The notes beneath the pieces were generated by a model that did no database searches, was not told the DNA's origin, and saw nothing but the letters and a program-made list of their open reading frames with translations. A stretch of 64,000 nt of DNA, from NCBI GenBank assembly GCA_963737575.1, contig CAVTTJ010000009.1, positions 62,001-126,000 on the forward strand. The letters run 5' to 3'. Positions 49,989 through 60,029 of the stretch are shown one piece after another. Source of the DNA: VRUE01 sp963737575 (GTDB lineage: Bacteria > Actinomycetota > Thermoleophilia > Solirubrobacterales > 70-9). Positions within the stretch are counted from its first letter, which is position 1. Each line of letters starts with the position of its first letter. A program made the translations under genes and the position numbers.

Positions 49989-50781
49989 ATGCCGCGGCTA
50001 GCGGTCCTCGGCCACCCCGTGGCGCACTCGCGCTCCCCGGCGATGCATGCGGCGGCGCTCGCCGACCTCGGCCTCTCGGCCGAGTGGACCTACGAGGCGA
50101 TCGACGTCTCCCCAGGCCAGTTCGAGGCCCTCGTCCGCACGATGCCCGGCCAGGGTTTCGCCGGCGCCAACGTCACCGTCCCCCACAAGGGGGCGGCGCT
50201 GACGGTCGCCGACAACCCCTCCGAGACCGCGCGCGAGATCGGCGCCGCCAACACCCTCAGCTTCGTCGGCGACGAGGTCGAGGCCGACAACACCGACGCC
50301 CCGGGCCTCCTCGACGCCCTTCCCGACCCGCCGGACGGGCGCCGTGCCCTAGTCCTCGGCGCCGGCGGGGCGGCGCGCGCCGTCGTCTGGGCACTGGTCC
50401 GCGAAGGGGCGGAGGTGGACGTATGGAATCGCACTCCCCTGCGCTCCGAGAACCTCTGCGAGGAGCTGGGCGGACACCCCGTCCAGGAGCCCGACCAGAG
50501 CGCCTACGAGCTGATCGTCCACGCCACCGCTGTCGGCCTTCACGGCGAGTCGGCCTTCGAGGAGCTTCCCCTTCGCAGCGACGGCTTCGGCGCCGGCCAG
50601 ACCGTGGTCGACATGGTCTACGCCGACGGGGAGACCGAGCTGTTGAGGGCTGCACGCGGCGACGGCGCGACCGTCGTCGACGGGATCGAGGTCCTGGTCC
50701 GCCAGGGTGCCCACTCGCTGCGGATGTGGACGGGCGCGCGAGCCCTCGCTCGACGCGATGCGGGCCGCGGCCCGCGGCTGA
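49989..50781 (+). pseudogene. aroE: Shikimate dehydrogenase (3' frameshifted)
   Basis: N-terminal shikimate domain (VLGHPVAHSRSPAMHAAAL, NVTVPHK with the catalytic Lys, ANTLSF) and NADP part (ALVLGAGGAARAVVWAL, WNRT) are complete. Near 50735-50740 (a GCGCGC run) one base is extra: the written frame ends in an unlikely tail and stop at 50813, while the frame one base over reads EPSLDAMRAAARG with stop at 50779-50781, the expected end of AroE. The enzyme makes shikimate from dehydroshikimate with NADPH. The active site is upstream of the lesion, so partial function is possible even if the shift is real. Confidence 0.88.
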
Positions 50782-50814
50782 GTCTGCCCCTCGCGCCTAT
50801 AGCCTTCGTTTGAG

Positions 50815-51982
50815 ATGACGGTATTCCGCTTCACCACCGCCGGCGAGTCGCATGGGCCTGGGCTCGTCGCGATCGTCGAGGGCATGCCGGCCGGGCTCGA
50901 GCTCGACCGCGAGGCGCTCGACCGCGACATGGCGCGGCGCCAACTCGGCCACGGGCGCGGCGGCCGGATGAAGATCGAGTCGGACACGGTCGAGGTCCGA
51001 TCCGGTGTCCGCCACGGCAGGACGCTGGGGAGCCCGATCGCGGTGCTGGTCGCCAACCGCGACTACGCGAACTGGGAGGAGCGGATGAGCCCGTGGCCGG
51101 TCGACGCGGACCTGGATGAGGTCCACCTGCCGCGGCCGGGCCACGCCGACCTCGTCGGCGCCCAGAAATACGGCCACACCGACATCCGCAACGTGCTCGA
51201 GCGTGCGAGCGCCCGCGAGACCGCCGCCAGGGTCGCCGCCGGCTCGATCGCCCGTGGGTTTCTCACCGCCCTCGGCGTCGGCGTCCATAGCCACGTCACC
51301 CAGATCGCCTCGGTCAGGGCCGCCGAGCGCGAGGGACCTCGGGCCCGATGACTTCGCCGCCGTCGACGAGGACCCGGTCCGCTGCCTCGACCCCGAGGCG
51401 AGCGCGGCGATGGTCGAGGAGATCAACCGCCTGCGCAAAGCGAACGAGAGCCTCGGCGGAACCTTCGAGGTTCGCGTCTTCGGTCTCGTCCCGGGGCTCG
51501 GCTCGCACATATCCTGGGAAGACCGCCTCGACGGCCGCCTCGCCGGCGCCGTCGCCTCGATCCAGTCGGTGAAGGGGGTCGCGATCGGCGAAGCGTGGGA
51601 CGTCGCCGGGCGGCCCGGCTCAGAGGCCCACGACGAGATCTTCTGGACGCAGGAGAGCGGCTACCACCGCGAGACGAACCACGCCGGCGGCCTCGAGGGC
51701 GGGATGACCAACGGCCAGCCGCTCTCGGTCCGTGCCGCGATCAAGCCGATCTCGACACTGACCAAGCCGCTCCGCTCGGTCGACACCGAGACGAAGGAGC
51801 CGGCTCAGGCGCTCCGCGAGCGAACCGACTCGACCGTGGTCCCGGCGGCGGCCGTCGTCGCCGAGGCGATGGTCTGCCTGACTCTCGCCCGCTGCTACCG
51901 GGAGAAGTTCGGCGGCGACCACATCGACGACGTGCTGGCCGCGGTGGAGGCATACAAGCAACGCATTGACTGGCGCGGCTGA
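50815..51982 (+). pseudogene. aroC: Chorismate synthase (frameshifted)
   Basis: Family hallmarks: TTAGESHGPGLVAIVEGMPAG at the start, RRQLGHGRGGRM, LPRPGHADLVGAQKYGHTD, RNVLERASARETAARVAAG. After ...VRAAERE one G is extra (about 51334, in a GGG run) and the frame ends at 51351; without it the gene reads on as DLGPDDFAAVDEDPVRC, GGMTNGQPLSVRAAIKPI and stop at 51982, the normal length for AroC (about 388 residues). It forms chorismate from EPSP using reduced FMN. Confidence 0.9.
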
Positions 51983-52078
51983 TGGAGAAGGGGCCACTCC
52001 CGGACGCGGGAGCGCGGGCGCGAGATCTTCGGGTGCGATGAGCGCGCCCGCGCGGGAGCAGAGGAGGTGGCCCCATTG

Positions 52079-53626
52079 ATGGGGCCGGAGCAGAGCAGGC
52101 GACCGGCAATCGTCTTTATCGGCTTCATGGGGGCCGGCAAGTCCCAGGCCCTGAAGGCCGCGGCCGCGGCCGGGATGGAGACGACCGAGACCGACGACCT
52201 GCTCGAGGCCGAGCTCGGCGGCCCGATTGCCGACTTCTTCGAGAGCGACGGCGAGGCGGCGTTCAGGAAGCGGGAGGGGGAGGTCGTCGGCGCCCTGCTC
52301 GAGGGTGCCGAGGGGGGCGCGATCGCTCTGGGCGGCGGCAGCGTCCTCTCCGACCGGGTCCGGGCGGCGCTCGGGCGCCATACCGTCGTCTGGCTCCCGG
52401 TCAGCTCGCAGGACGCCTGGCAGAGGGCCTCCGGCGGGGACCGGCCGCTGGCCCGCGATCGCGATGATTTCGACGCGCTCCACGCCGAGCGCGCTCCCAT
52501 CTACGAGGACCTCGCCGACGCGGTCGTCTTCAGCGCCACCCCGCGCGGAACGGCGGCCGCGATTCCGGCAATCGCCGCGCTCGCGGAGCTGCCCGAGGGG
52601 ACGCGGTTGATCTGGGCGAGCAGCTCCTCGGGCGCCTACCCCGTCTACGCCGGCCGCGGCCTGCTCGGCTCGGGCTGGTGGCCGCTGGAGGGACGCCGCT
52701 TCTGCGTCACCGACTCGACGGTCGGGCCGCTCCTCGCGGGCGGGCTCGAGCCGCTCGAGGCCCGCATCGAGGTCGACCCGGGCGAGGGCGCGAAGACCTT
52801 GGCCGGGGCGGAGGGCGTGCTGCGCGAGCTGGCCCGGGCGGGAATGACCCGAGAGGATCAGCTCGTCGCCCTCGGCGGCGGGGTCGTCGGAGACCTGGCG
52901 GGCTTCTGCGCCCACACCTACCAGCGCGGCGTCGGCGTCGTCCAGGTCCCGACCACGCTCGTCGCCCAGGTCGACTCGGCCTACGGCGGCAAGACGGGGG
53001 TCGACCTCCCTGAGGGGAAGAACTATGCCGGCGCCTACCACCTGCCGGCGGCGGTCATCTCCGACACCGGGGTGCTCGCGAGCCTCCCCCGGGAGGAGCT
53101 CAGGGCGGGCTTCGTCGAGGTGCTGAAGACCGGGCTGTTGGCCGGCGGGCGGCTCTGGGATCGGGTCCGGGCGATCGAGGAGATCGACCCGGCGCGGCTC
53201 GACGACATCGTCTTCGCCTGCGCCCGCTACAAGTGCGAGGTCGTCGCCGCCGACGAGCGCGACGCCGGCCTCCGCGCGGTGCTCAACCTCGGCCACACGG
53301 TCGGCCACGCGATCGAGGCGGCGAGCGGATACTCGCTCTACCGCCACGGCGAGGCGGTCGGACTCGGCCTGCTGGCGGCGCTCCGCCTCTCCGACGCCGC
53401 CGAGCTCCGAGCCGAGGTCTAGGCGATCCTCGCCGGGCACGACCTGCCGGTCAGCCTCGCGCCCGAGGTCGACGTCGATGCGATCCTCGAGGCGCTGGGG
53501 CGCGACAAGAAGCGAACCGCCGGCGGGGTCGCGTTCGTCCTGCTCGCGAGCCCCGGCGAGCCTCGGGTCGGGCAGCTCCTCGATCCGGCTAAGGTCCGAG
53601 CCGCAGTGGAGGAGCTACTCGCTTGA
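52079..53626 (+). pseudogene. aroKB: Shikimate kinase-3-dehydroquinate synthase fusion with in-frame stop
   Basis: Residues 1-180: shikimate kinase with P-loop GFMGAGKSQ. Residues about 190 on: DHQ synthase with LVALGGGVVGDLAGF, GYQRG-type segment, VPTTLVAQVDSAYGGKTGVDLPEGKN and metal ligands Glu (FVEVLKTGLL), His (NLGHTVGHAIE) and His (YRHGEAVGLG). An in-frame TAG at 53420-53422 interrupts; reading through, AILAGHDLPVSLAPEV, then GRDKKRTAGGVAFVLL follows in the same frame to TGA 53624-53626. The missing 67 residues include the conserved DKK. The start is uncertain (GTG 52067 or ATG 52079). The AroK-AroB order in one polypeptide is typical of this lineage. Confidence 0.87.
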
Positions 53627-54079
53627 CCGGTGCCCATAACCGCGTCGCCGTCCTGCACGGGGTCAACTTCGACGTCCTCGACCGCCGCGATCCCGACCTC
53701 TACGGCGGCATCTCGCTGGACGAGCTCGAGCGCATGATCGGCAGGCTGGGCGCGGGAGCTCGACCTCGAGACGACCTTCTTCCAGACCAACTCGGAGGGG
53801 GAGTTCGTCGAGTACCTTCACCGGCTGCCCGACCTCTGCGACGCGGTCGTCATCAACGCCGGAGCCTGGACCCACTACAGCAGGGCGATCGCGGACGCCC
53901 TCGATGTCGCCGGGCTGCCCGCGGTCGAGGTGCACATCTCGGACGTCGACTCGCGCGACGATTGGCGCCGGGTCTCCGTCTTCGACGGACTGGTGCTCGA
54001 GAAGATCGCCGGCCGGGGGGCGGACGGCTACCGGGACGCCCTCGCGACGATCGCCCGTGAGCTGGACGGAAAAGGGTGA
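53623..54079 (+). pseudogene. aroQ: Type II 3-dehydroquinate dehydratase (frameshifted)
   Basis: Starts at TTG 53623 overlapping the aroKB TGA, with GGAGG nine bases upstream. VLHGVNFDVLDRRDPDLYGGISLDEL (an N-terminal LGR-type segment), then one extra G at 53755. In the corrected frame: LDLETTFFQTNSEGEF, VVINAGAWTHYSRAIADAL with NAGA, and VEVHISDVDSRDDWRRVSV, stop at 54077-54079 (about 151 residues, normal for the family). It dehydrates 3-dehydroquinate. The start of the next gene overlaps the corrected stop (GTGA). Confidence 0.9.
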
Positions 54080-55137
54080 GCGCCGAGCGCGGAGCGCGGC
54101 TCGCCGGCCTCGTCGCCGAGCGCGAGCTCGACTTCGCGATCGTGACCCACATGGTCAACGTCCGATATCTGACCGGCTTCACCGGCACAAACGGGGCCTG
54201 CGTCTGCGGCGCCGACACCCGCCTGTTCCTCACCGACTTCCGCTACACGGAGCGCGCCGAGGCCGAGGTCGAGGGCTGGGACGTCATCACCGTCGAGGAC
54301 GACTGGCTCGGCGGGATCGCCGAACGCCTCTCGGGCAGGGCCGGATTCGAGGACGAGCACCTCTCTGTCCGGACCCTCGGCCGGCTCGAGGAGAAACTGC
54401 CCGAGGGCGTCGAGCTCGTCGCCGCGAGCGGAGACGTCGAGCAGCTTCGGCGGATCAAGGACGACAAGGAGCTGAGGGCGATCACCGCGGCCTCGGAGAT
54501 GGCAGACGAGGTCTGGCGCTGGAGCCTCGAGCGCGGCCTCGGAGGTCGCAGCGAGCGCGACGTCGCCCGCGCCGCCGAAGCGCGTATCCGTGAGCTCGGC
54601 GGCGAGCCGTCGTTCCCGGCGATCGTCGCGTCCGGGGCGAATGGCGCCCTCCCTCACGCGGAGCCGGGCGAGCACCAGATAGGCGAGGGGGAGCTGGTCG
54701 TCTTCGACATGGGGGCGAAGCTCGATGACTACTGCTCCGACGGGACCCGCACCTTCGCGGTCGGCGAGCCGGACGCCACGGCACGGGAGGTCTACGAGGT
54801 GGTCCTCGGCGCCCAGCGGGCGGCTCTGGAGGCGGTTCGCGCCGGGGTCGGCGGTGAGGCGCTCGACGAGATCGCGCGCGGAATCATCGAGGCCGCGGGG
54901 CACGGCGACAGGTTCGGCCACGGCCTCGGGCATGGTGTCGGCCTCGAGGTCCACGAGGGCCCGCGCGTCTCGCGCCGCTCCGAGGACGTCCTCGCCTCCG
55001 GCGAAGTGGTGACGATCGAGCCGGGCGTCTATCTCCCAGGGGCCCTCGGGGTCAGGATCGAGGACCTCGTCGTCATCACCGAGGACGGCCACGACAACCT
55101 CAGCAGCATCCCGAAGGACCTGGAGATCGTCGACTAG
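54076..55137 (+). CDS. M24B family Xaa-Pro aminopeptidase
   Basis: 353 residues from GTG 54076. N-terminal creatinase-like domain (NVRYLTGFTGTNGACV), then the pita-bread metallopeptidase fold: SGANGALPHAEPG, VFDMGAKLDDYCSDGTRTF (two Asp ligands), FGHGLGHGVGLEVHEGP (His), VTIEPGVYLPG (Glu) and VRIEDLVVIT (Glu). All five metal ligands are present. Removes N-terminal residues preceding proline. The aroQ-pepP-efp order is conserved in Firmicutes and Actinobacteria, but here efp is about 5.7 kb away. Confidence 0.92.
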   Translation: MSAERGARLAGLVAERELDFAIVTHMVNVRYLTGFTGTNGACVCGADTRLFLTDFRYTERAEAEVEGWDVITVEDDWLGGIAERLSGRAGFEDEHLSVRTLGRLEEKLPEGVELVAASGDVEQLRRIKDDKELRAITAASEMADEVWRWSLERGLGGRSERDVARAAEARIRELGGEPSFPAIVASGANGALPHAEPGEHQIGEGELVVFDMGAKLDDYCSDGTRTFAVGEPDATAREVYEVVLGAQRAALEAVRAGVGGEALDEIARGIIEAAGHGDRFGHGLGHGVGLEVHEGPRVSRRSEDVLASGEVVTIEPGVYLPGALGVRIEDLVVITEDGHDNLSSIPKDLEIVD

Positions 55138-56183
55138 CGACTGAGGTCGATGCCCTCAACCAGGCTCTCGGCGAAGGCGGCAACGAGCGCGACGGTCGCC
55201 TCGACGTCGGCGAGGTCGACCATCTCCACCGGAGAGTGCATGTAGCGAAGCGGAATCGAGACCAACCCGGTCGGGACGCCCGAGCGGGAGATCTGGATCG
55301 CGTCGGCGTCGGTCCCGGTGGTGCGGCCGCTGGCCTCGATCGTGTGCTCGATCTCGGCCGCCTCCGCCACCTCCACCAGGAGCTCGAAGACCTTCGGGGA
55401 GAGGGTCGAGCCGCGCCCGATCACCGGTCCCGAGCCGAGCGGATGGCTGCCCAGCTGCTTCTCCTCGACGCCGGGTGCGTCGGTCGCGTGGGTGACGTCG
55501 ATCGCGACCGCGAGGTCGGGGCGAACCTCGAAGGCCGAGGTCCGAGCTCCGTGGGTCCCGATCTCCTCCTGGACCGCGGCGACTGCGGCGAAGCTGCCGC
55601 GCAGGGTCCCGCGCTCGTGGCAGCGCCGGAGCGCCTCGAGCGCGATGTAGGAACCGAGCCGGTTGTCCATCGAGCGCGAGACGAGCCGATCGCCGGCGAC
55701 CTCGACCGGCTCGGCCGCGATCACGGCCGGGTCGCCGACCCGGGCCATTTCCGCCGCCTCGTCGCGGTCGGCGGCGCCGATGTCGATGTGGAGCGCCTTC
55801 AGCTCGACCACCTTCTTGCGCTGGTCGGGCTCGAGCAGGTGGATCGGCTTGCGGCCGACGACGCCCGGGACGACTCCGTCGCGGGTCCGGATCTCGACCC
55901 GCTGGCCGACCAGGATCTGAGGGTCCCAGCCGCCGATCGAGGTGAACCAGAGGAAGCCCTGCTCGTCGATGTGGGTGATCGCGAGGCCGATCTCGTCGAT
56001 GTGCCCGACGACGGCGAGCAGCGGGGCGGCGTCGCCCACCCTCGCGATCGAGGACCCGAGACCGTCGGTCGTGACCTCGGCGAACGAGGCTTCCTCGCGC
56101 CACAGGGCCGCGGCCGGAGCCTCGTGGCCCGAGGGCGCGGCGACGCGCAGCAGCTTGTCTAGGAGAGCGGGGGTGCCTGTCAT
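55134..56183 (-). CDS. M42 family metallopeptidase
   Basis: 349 residues. VVGHIDEIGLAI (first ligand His and Asp), SRSMDNRLGSYIALEAL (bridging Asp), VAAVQEEIGTHGART with Glu pair, and VAIDVTHATDAPG. RYMHSPVEMVDLADVE near the C-terminus gives the last His. These are the TET-type aminopeptidase motifs and the protein is full length. It is convergent with the pepP gene, overlapping its last four bases. Confidence 0.92.
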   Translation of the reverse strand: MTGTPALLDKLLRVAAPSGHEAPAAALWREEASFAEVTTDGLGSSIARVGDAAPLLAVVGHIDEIGLAITHIDEQGFLWFTSIGGWDPQILVGQRVEIRTRDGVVPGVVGRKPIHLLEPDQRKKVVELKALHIDIGAADRDEAAEMARVGDPAVIAAEPVEVAGDRLVSRSMDNRLGSYIALEALRRCHERGTLRGSFAAVAAVQEEIGTHGARTSAFEVRPDLAVAIDVTHATDAPGVEEKQLGSHPLGSGPVIGRGSTLSPKVFELLVEVAEAAEIEHTIEASGRTTGTDADAIQISRSGVPTGLVSIPLRYMHSPVEMVDLADVEATVALVAAFAESLVEGIDLSR

Positions 56184-56273
56184 CTACACGGTTTCATGCT
56201 CAAATTGCTGGGCGGGAGTATGTCGGCTCGGGAAGCCGGCCGCCCGCAGAAAATTCGAATAGCGTTGATGCGA

Positions 56274-57086
56274 ATGGCCGAGATTCGCAGTCCGATCGCC
56301 CTGGTCACCGGGGCCTCGAGCGGCATCGGCGAGGCGGCCGCACGGCGCCTCGCGCGCGAGCCCGGCGCCAGCGTAGTCCTCGTCGCCCGCCGCGAGGACC
56401 GGCTGCGGGCCCTCGCCGAGTCGCTTCCCTGCCCGGCGACATTCATCGCCGTCGACCTCACGGACGAGGACGCGCCGGCCCGGATCCGGGATCACGTCGC
56501 AGAGCAGAACGACGGCAGGCTGAGCCTATTGGTGAACAATGCCGGCGCCTCCTGGCGCGCCACCTTCGCCGAGGGCGGCCACCCGAACGCCCGACGCCAC
56601 ATGGACCTCAACTTCGACGCCGTCCTCAGGCTGACCGAGGCCCTGCTTCCGACCCTCCGCGCCTCGGCCCCGAGCGCGATCGTCAACATCGCCAGCACGG
56701 CCGGCCGGGTCGCCCGCGCTCGCACCGGGTCCTACTCGGCGAGCAAGTTTGCGCTGATCGGGTGGAACGACGCCCTCTACTCGGAGGAGCGAGGCAACGG
56801 GATCCACGTCGGCCTGGTCCTGCCCGGCTTCATCGCCACCGAGGGTTTCCCGGCGACCGAGCTGCGCCAGCGGGCGCTGACCCGCTGGATGGTCTCGAAA
56901 CCCGAGAACGTCGCCGAGGCGATCGTTGAGACGGGGCTGCGGGGAAAGGCTGAGCGCTACGTGCCGCGGCCCTACGCGCTGGCCGCGGTCGCCCGCATCC
57001 TCGCGCCGGGCCTCGTCCGCCGCGTCCTCTCCGGCGGCAACGCCGATGCCCTCACCACCAGCACCGCGGCCGAAACGGCCGAGTAG
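56274..57086 (+). CDS. Short-chain dehydrogenase/reductase
   Basis: 270 residues from ATG 56274 (ATG 56268 and 56196 are possible but add nothing typical). NAD(P) motif TGASSGIG, NNAG, catalytic Ser in IASTAGR and YSASK (YxxxK). VARREDRL at the end of beta2 is a pattern favouring NADP. C-terminal end (GKAERYVPRPYALAAVARIL) resembles the DltE/YusZ-type SDRs. Divergent from the M42 gene; substrate unknown. Confidence 0.9.
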   Translation: MAEIRSPIALVTGASSGIGEAAARRLAREPGASVVLVARREDRLRALAESLPCPATFIAVDLTDEDAPARIRDHVAEQNDGRLSLLVNNAGASWRATFAEGGHPNARRHMDLNFDAVLRLTEALLPTLRASAPSAIVNIASTAGRVARARTGSYSASKFALIGWNDALYSEERGNGIHVGLVLPGFIATEGFPATELRQRALTRWMVSKPENVAEAIVETGLRGKAERYVPRPYALAAVARILAPGLVRRVLSGGNADALTTSTAAETAE

Positions 57087-57095
57087 CACCCCCGC

Positions 57096-57617
57096 TCAGG
57101 TCCCGCTGAAGCGCGCCGGCGTCAGTTTGCAGTAGTGGAAAGGGAAGATCGAGCTGACGTTGTTGGCGGCGTTGGCGCTCCGTTCGGCCCTGATCGCTTC
57201 GTGGTTCGCCTTGACCCGATTCCCCTGTTTCAGCGCCTTGCCGATCTTGCCCAGATTGACCTTCACGGTTTCGAGGAAACCGAACCACTTGACGAGCCTG
57301 ACTGAGTCGGCAGGCGGCCGGGTGACGGCTTCGATCTGCTTGATCGTGTTGCCGAAGGCGTCCGATGCGCGCATGAACTGATTCCCGGCGGGAGCGAGCT
57401 TCCCGGCGTTCACTTTGCCCCTCGCGCCCTTCAGGATCCGCGAGTTCGCTTCGGTGTTCGCCTGGCAGATCGGCTCGACGGCGGTGACGTATTCGTCCCG
57501 CGTCGGTTCGGGGGGAAGAACCGGCGTCGCGGCATGGGCGATGCCCGCGAAAAGCATCGCGGCACCAAGCACGGCGAGTATCCCCGGCGTTCCTCTCACA
57601 AATGCCCCTGCGGCCAT
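57096..57617 (-). CDS. Exported helical protein, hypothetical
   Basis: 173 residues. Signal peptide (GILAVLGAAMLFAGIAHA), then an alpha-helical mature part with two Cys (ICQANTEANSRILKG; FHYCKLTPARFSG) and regular 25-30-residue helices. The shape is like small helical exported proteins of this lineage (often CFPESCT-type or PICQANTEAN motifs); function unknown. Most Glu codons are GAA. Its start is close to the divergent cyclase gene (20 bases). Confidence 0.78.
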   Translation of the reverse strand: MAAGAFVRGTPGILAVLGAAMLFAGIAHAATPVLPPEPTRDEYVTAVEPICQANTEANSRILKGARGKVNAGKLAPAGNQFMRASDAFGNTIKQIEAVTRPPADSVRLVKWFGFLETVKVNLGKIGKALKQGNRVKANHEAIRAERSANAANNVSSIFPFHYCKLTPARFSGT

Positions 57618-57636
57618 AGATTACGTAACACCGGAA

Positions 57637-58959
57637 ATGGACGCCAGTACCACCTACGCCTCATCGGGGGACCTCAGCATCGCCCACCGGACCTTTGGCG
57701 AGGGGGATATCGACCTCGTCCTCGTCCCAGGCTTCGTCTCCCATGTCGAGCTGCTGTGGGATCACCCGACGCTGGCCCGGTTCATGAGGCGGCTCTCGTC
57801 CTTCGCCCGCGTCATCACCTACGACAAGCGCGGTCAGGGCCTCTCGGACCGGCCGGCCGCGCCGCCGACACTCGAAGACTCCATGGACGACCTCCGGGCA
57901 GTGCTGGACGCAACCGGCTCGGAGCGGACCGTCGTCTTCGGCGTCTCCGAGGGAGGGCCGATGTCGATGCTCTTCGCTGCGACGCATCCCGACCGGGTCT
58001 CCTCGCTGATCCTCTACGGGACCTACGCGAAAATGGTCGAGGGCCCCGACTACCCGTCGGGCGTACCCGCCCCGGCTCTCGACGTCTGGGGGGACCGAAT
58101 TCTGGCCGACTGGGGCGGCCCGGTCGGCATCGACCTCTGGGCTCCGAGCATGGCGGGCGACGCGGACTTCGCCGAGTGGTGGGCGCGCCTCCTGCGCCAG
58201 GGCACCAGCCCGGCCGGCGCGATTGCCCTCATCGACCTCTACCGCGAGATCGACGTCCGCGGGGCGCTATCCAGCATCTCGGCGCCGACCCTGATCCTCC
58301 ATCGCAGCGACGACAGGATCGTCCGCGTCGACCAGGGTCGCTATCTCGCCGAGAACATATCCGGCGCCCGCTACACGGAGCTTCCGGGCAGTGACCACCT
58401 CGTCTGGGTGGGAGACCAGGACACGCTCCTCGACGAGGTCGAAGAGTTCCTGCTCGGCACCCACCGTGGGCATGAACCCGAACGGGCGCTTGCGACCGTT
58501 CTCTTCACCGACGTCGTCGGCTCGACCGAGAAGGCTGCCGAGCTCGGCGACAGGCGATGGCGCGACCTGGTCGAGCGCCACGACTCGATCGTCCGCCGCC
58601 AGCTCCAGATCCACCGCGGCCGCGAGGTGAAGACGATGGGTGACGGCTTCCTCGCGACATTCGACGGCCCGGCGCGGGCGATCCGCTGCGCGGCGGCGTT
58701 GCGGAGCGAGCTGGCGGCGATCGGGCTCGAGATCCGAGTCGGGATCCACACCGGCGAGGTCGAGCTCGTCGGCGACGACGTCAGCGGCATGGCGGTCAAC
58801 ATCGGCGCCCGAATCGGCGCCCTCGCCGGCGCCGGCGAGCTCCTCGTCTCGAGCACGGTCAGGGAGCTTGTCGTCGGCTCCGGGCTCGAATTCGACGACC
58901 GCGGTCCCCACACCCTGAAGGGCGCGCCCGGCGAGTGGCGCCTGTTTGCGGTCGCTTAG
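57637..58959 (+). CDS. Alpha/beta hydrolase-adenylate cyclase fusion (copy 2)
   Basis: 440 residues. Hydrolase part with Ser104 in GVSEGGPMS (canonical GxSxG), acid in RSDDRIVR, base in GSDHLVW. Cyclase part with Asp292 in FTDVVGST, Asp336 in MGDGFLATF, and NIGARIG with the usual Asn. It aligns without gaps at these positions to the 20683 gene (same Ser, same metal Asp numbers). ATG 57637 is the start that matches the paralogue; the frame extends upstream to 57415 without a good reason. A soluble sensor-cyclase is inferred. Confidence 0.88.
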   Translation: MDASTTYASSGDLSIAHRTFGEGDIDLVLVPGFVSHVELLWDHPTLARFMRRLSSFARVITYDKRGQGLSDRPAAPPTLEDSMDDLRAVLDATGSERTVVFGVSEGGPMSMLFAATHPDRVSSLILYGTYAKMVEGPDYPSGVPAPALDVWGDRILADWGGPVGIDLWAPSMAGDADFAEWWARLLRQGTSPAGAIALIDLYREIDVRGALSSISAPTLILHRSDDRIVRVDQGRYLAENISGARYTELPGSDHLVWVGDQDTLLDEVEEFLLGTHRGHEPERALATVLFTDVVGSTEKAAELGDRRWRDLVERHDSIVRRQLQIHRGREVKTMGDGFLATFDGPARAIRCAAALRSELAAIGLEIRVGIHTGEVELVGDDVSGMAVNIGARIGALAGAGELLVSSTVRELVVGSGLEFDDRGPHTLKGAPGEWRLFAVA

Positions 58960-58984
58960 CGGCGCGCGTAGGATCGACGCCGGC

Positions 58985-59470
58985 ATGAGGTCGACTCGGC
59001 CAAGCTCGATTCGCTCGTCCCAGAGGTGCCTGGTCCTTGCGGCGACGGTATTCGCAGGGCTGCTGGCGGTGACGGTCGCAGCATCTTCAGCCGCGATACC
59101 CGTCCCTCGCTGGGCCGGCTACGCGGTGGGCAATCACCAGGTGCTTGTCGGCTTCGACCTTCGTGGTGCGGGGTGCCCGGGCCCGGACTGCTTCGACCAT
59201 CACGCCCATGTCGTCGGGTTCGACGCCGTGGGGTATCTCTATCCGAGCTGTCCCCAGCTGGCCGCCGGCGGCACCGAACTCCAGAAGTCGGTCGCGGTCG
59301 GGCGCAACAGCAGCTTCGAGGCCTCAGGACGGGGCGACTACGCGGGGGAACAGATTTCCATCGGAGGGCGCTTCCTCGACGATGGGCGCCGGGCGCGCGG
59401 CTGGTTCATCGTCGACAATGGGGGCTGCCCGACTGAACGCACTCACTGGACCGCAAAGAAGGAACTGTGA
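58985..59470 (+). CDS. Small exported protein, hypothetical
   Basis: 161 residues from ATG 58985. Signal peptide (SSQRCLVLAATVFAGLLAVTVAASSAA), then a compact region with four or more Cys (GAGCPGPDCFDHHAHVVGF, LYPSCPQLAAGG, NGGCPTERTHW) and a HHAH cluster that could bind metal. No known family. It ends with a GTGA overlap into the next exported gene. Confidence 0.75.
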   Translation: MRSTRPSSIRSSQRCLVLAATVFAGLLAVTVAASSAAIPVPRWAGYAVGNHQVLVGFDLRGAGCPGPDCFDHHAHVVGFDAVGYLYPSCPQLAAGGTELQKSVAVGRNSSFEASGRGDYAGEQISIGGRFLDDGRRARGWFIVDNGGCPTERTHWTAKKEL

Positions 59471-59943
59471 GACGGCGAGCCCTGGCCCGCGGGGGCATCT
59501 CCTTCTGCGGCTGCGCGCTCGCCTTCCTATCGATCGCGGTCCCGGCCCTCGCGGGCGGCCACGAAGATCTCTATTTCGGCCCGATCGACCAGGTGGACCT
59601 ACCGGGTCCCGGCGCCCGCAACGAGGGGACGATCGAACTGGGCGTCTACAGGCAGCACCGCGACGGCAGGGTTACGGCGCAGATCGGCGGGGTCAAGATC
59701 GTCGACGTCAACCTCCATTGCGAAGACGGCTCGTGGGTCGGCGCCGGGCTTCCGGCCGGTGGCAGGAACACGGTCATCTTCAATGCCGGCGCCCCGCTGT
59801 ACATCAAGGGCGGGAAGTTCGCCGAACCCAAGGGCTTCTCCGCCGAAGGGGAACCGATCTCGATCAAGGGGACCGTCTCGAGGCGGAAGGCTGCCGGAAC
59901 GCTGAAGATCTCGCTTCATCTCCCCCCCAGGAGCCGGAAATAG
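59467..59943 (+). CDS. Small exported protein, hypothetical
   Basis: 158 residues from GTG 59467, coupled to the previous gene. Signal peptide (GISFCGCALAFLSIAVPALA), then a beta-rich domain (GPIDQVDLPGPGARNEGTIELG; AQIGGVKIVDVNLHCEDG; SIKGTVSRRKAAGTLKISL). Resembles small exported proteins of unknown function found in the same lineage. Glu codons are mostly GAA. Confidence 0.75.
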   Translation: MRRRALARGGISFCGCALAFLSIAVPALAGGHEDLYFGPIDQVDLPGPGARNEGTIELGVYRQHRDGRVTAQIGGVKIVDVNLHCEDGSWVGAGLPAGGRNTVIFNAGAPLYIKGGKFAEPKGFSAEGEPISIKGTVSRRKAAGTLKISLHLPPRSRK

Positions 59944-60029
59944 AAGGCGAACCGAAACGGGTTCCCGGAACCTGCCGAAGCGGCCTGCTGCACTGGAGCG
60001 CGACCCTGACCCACTAAGGTTCTGCGCCG

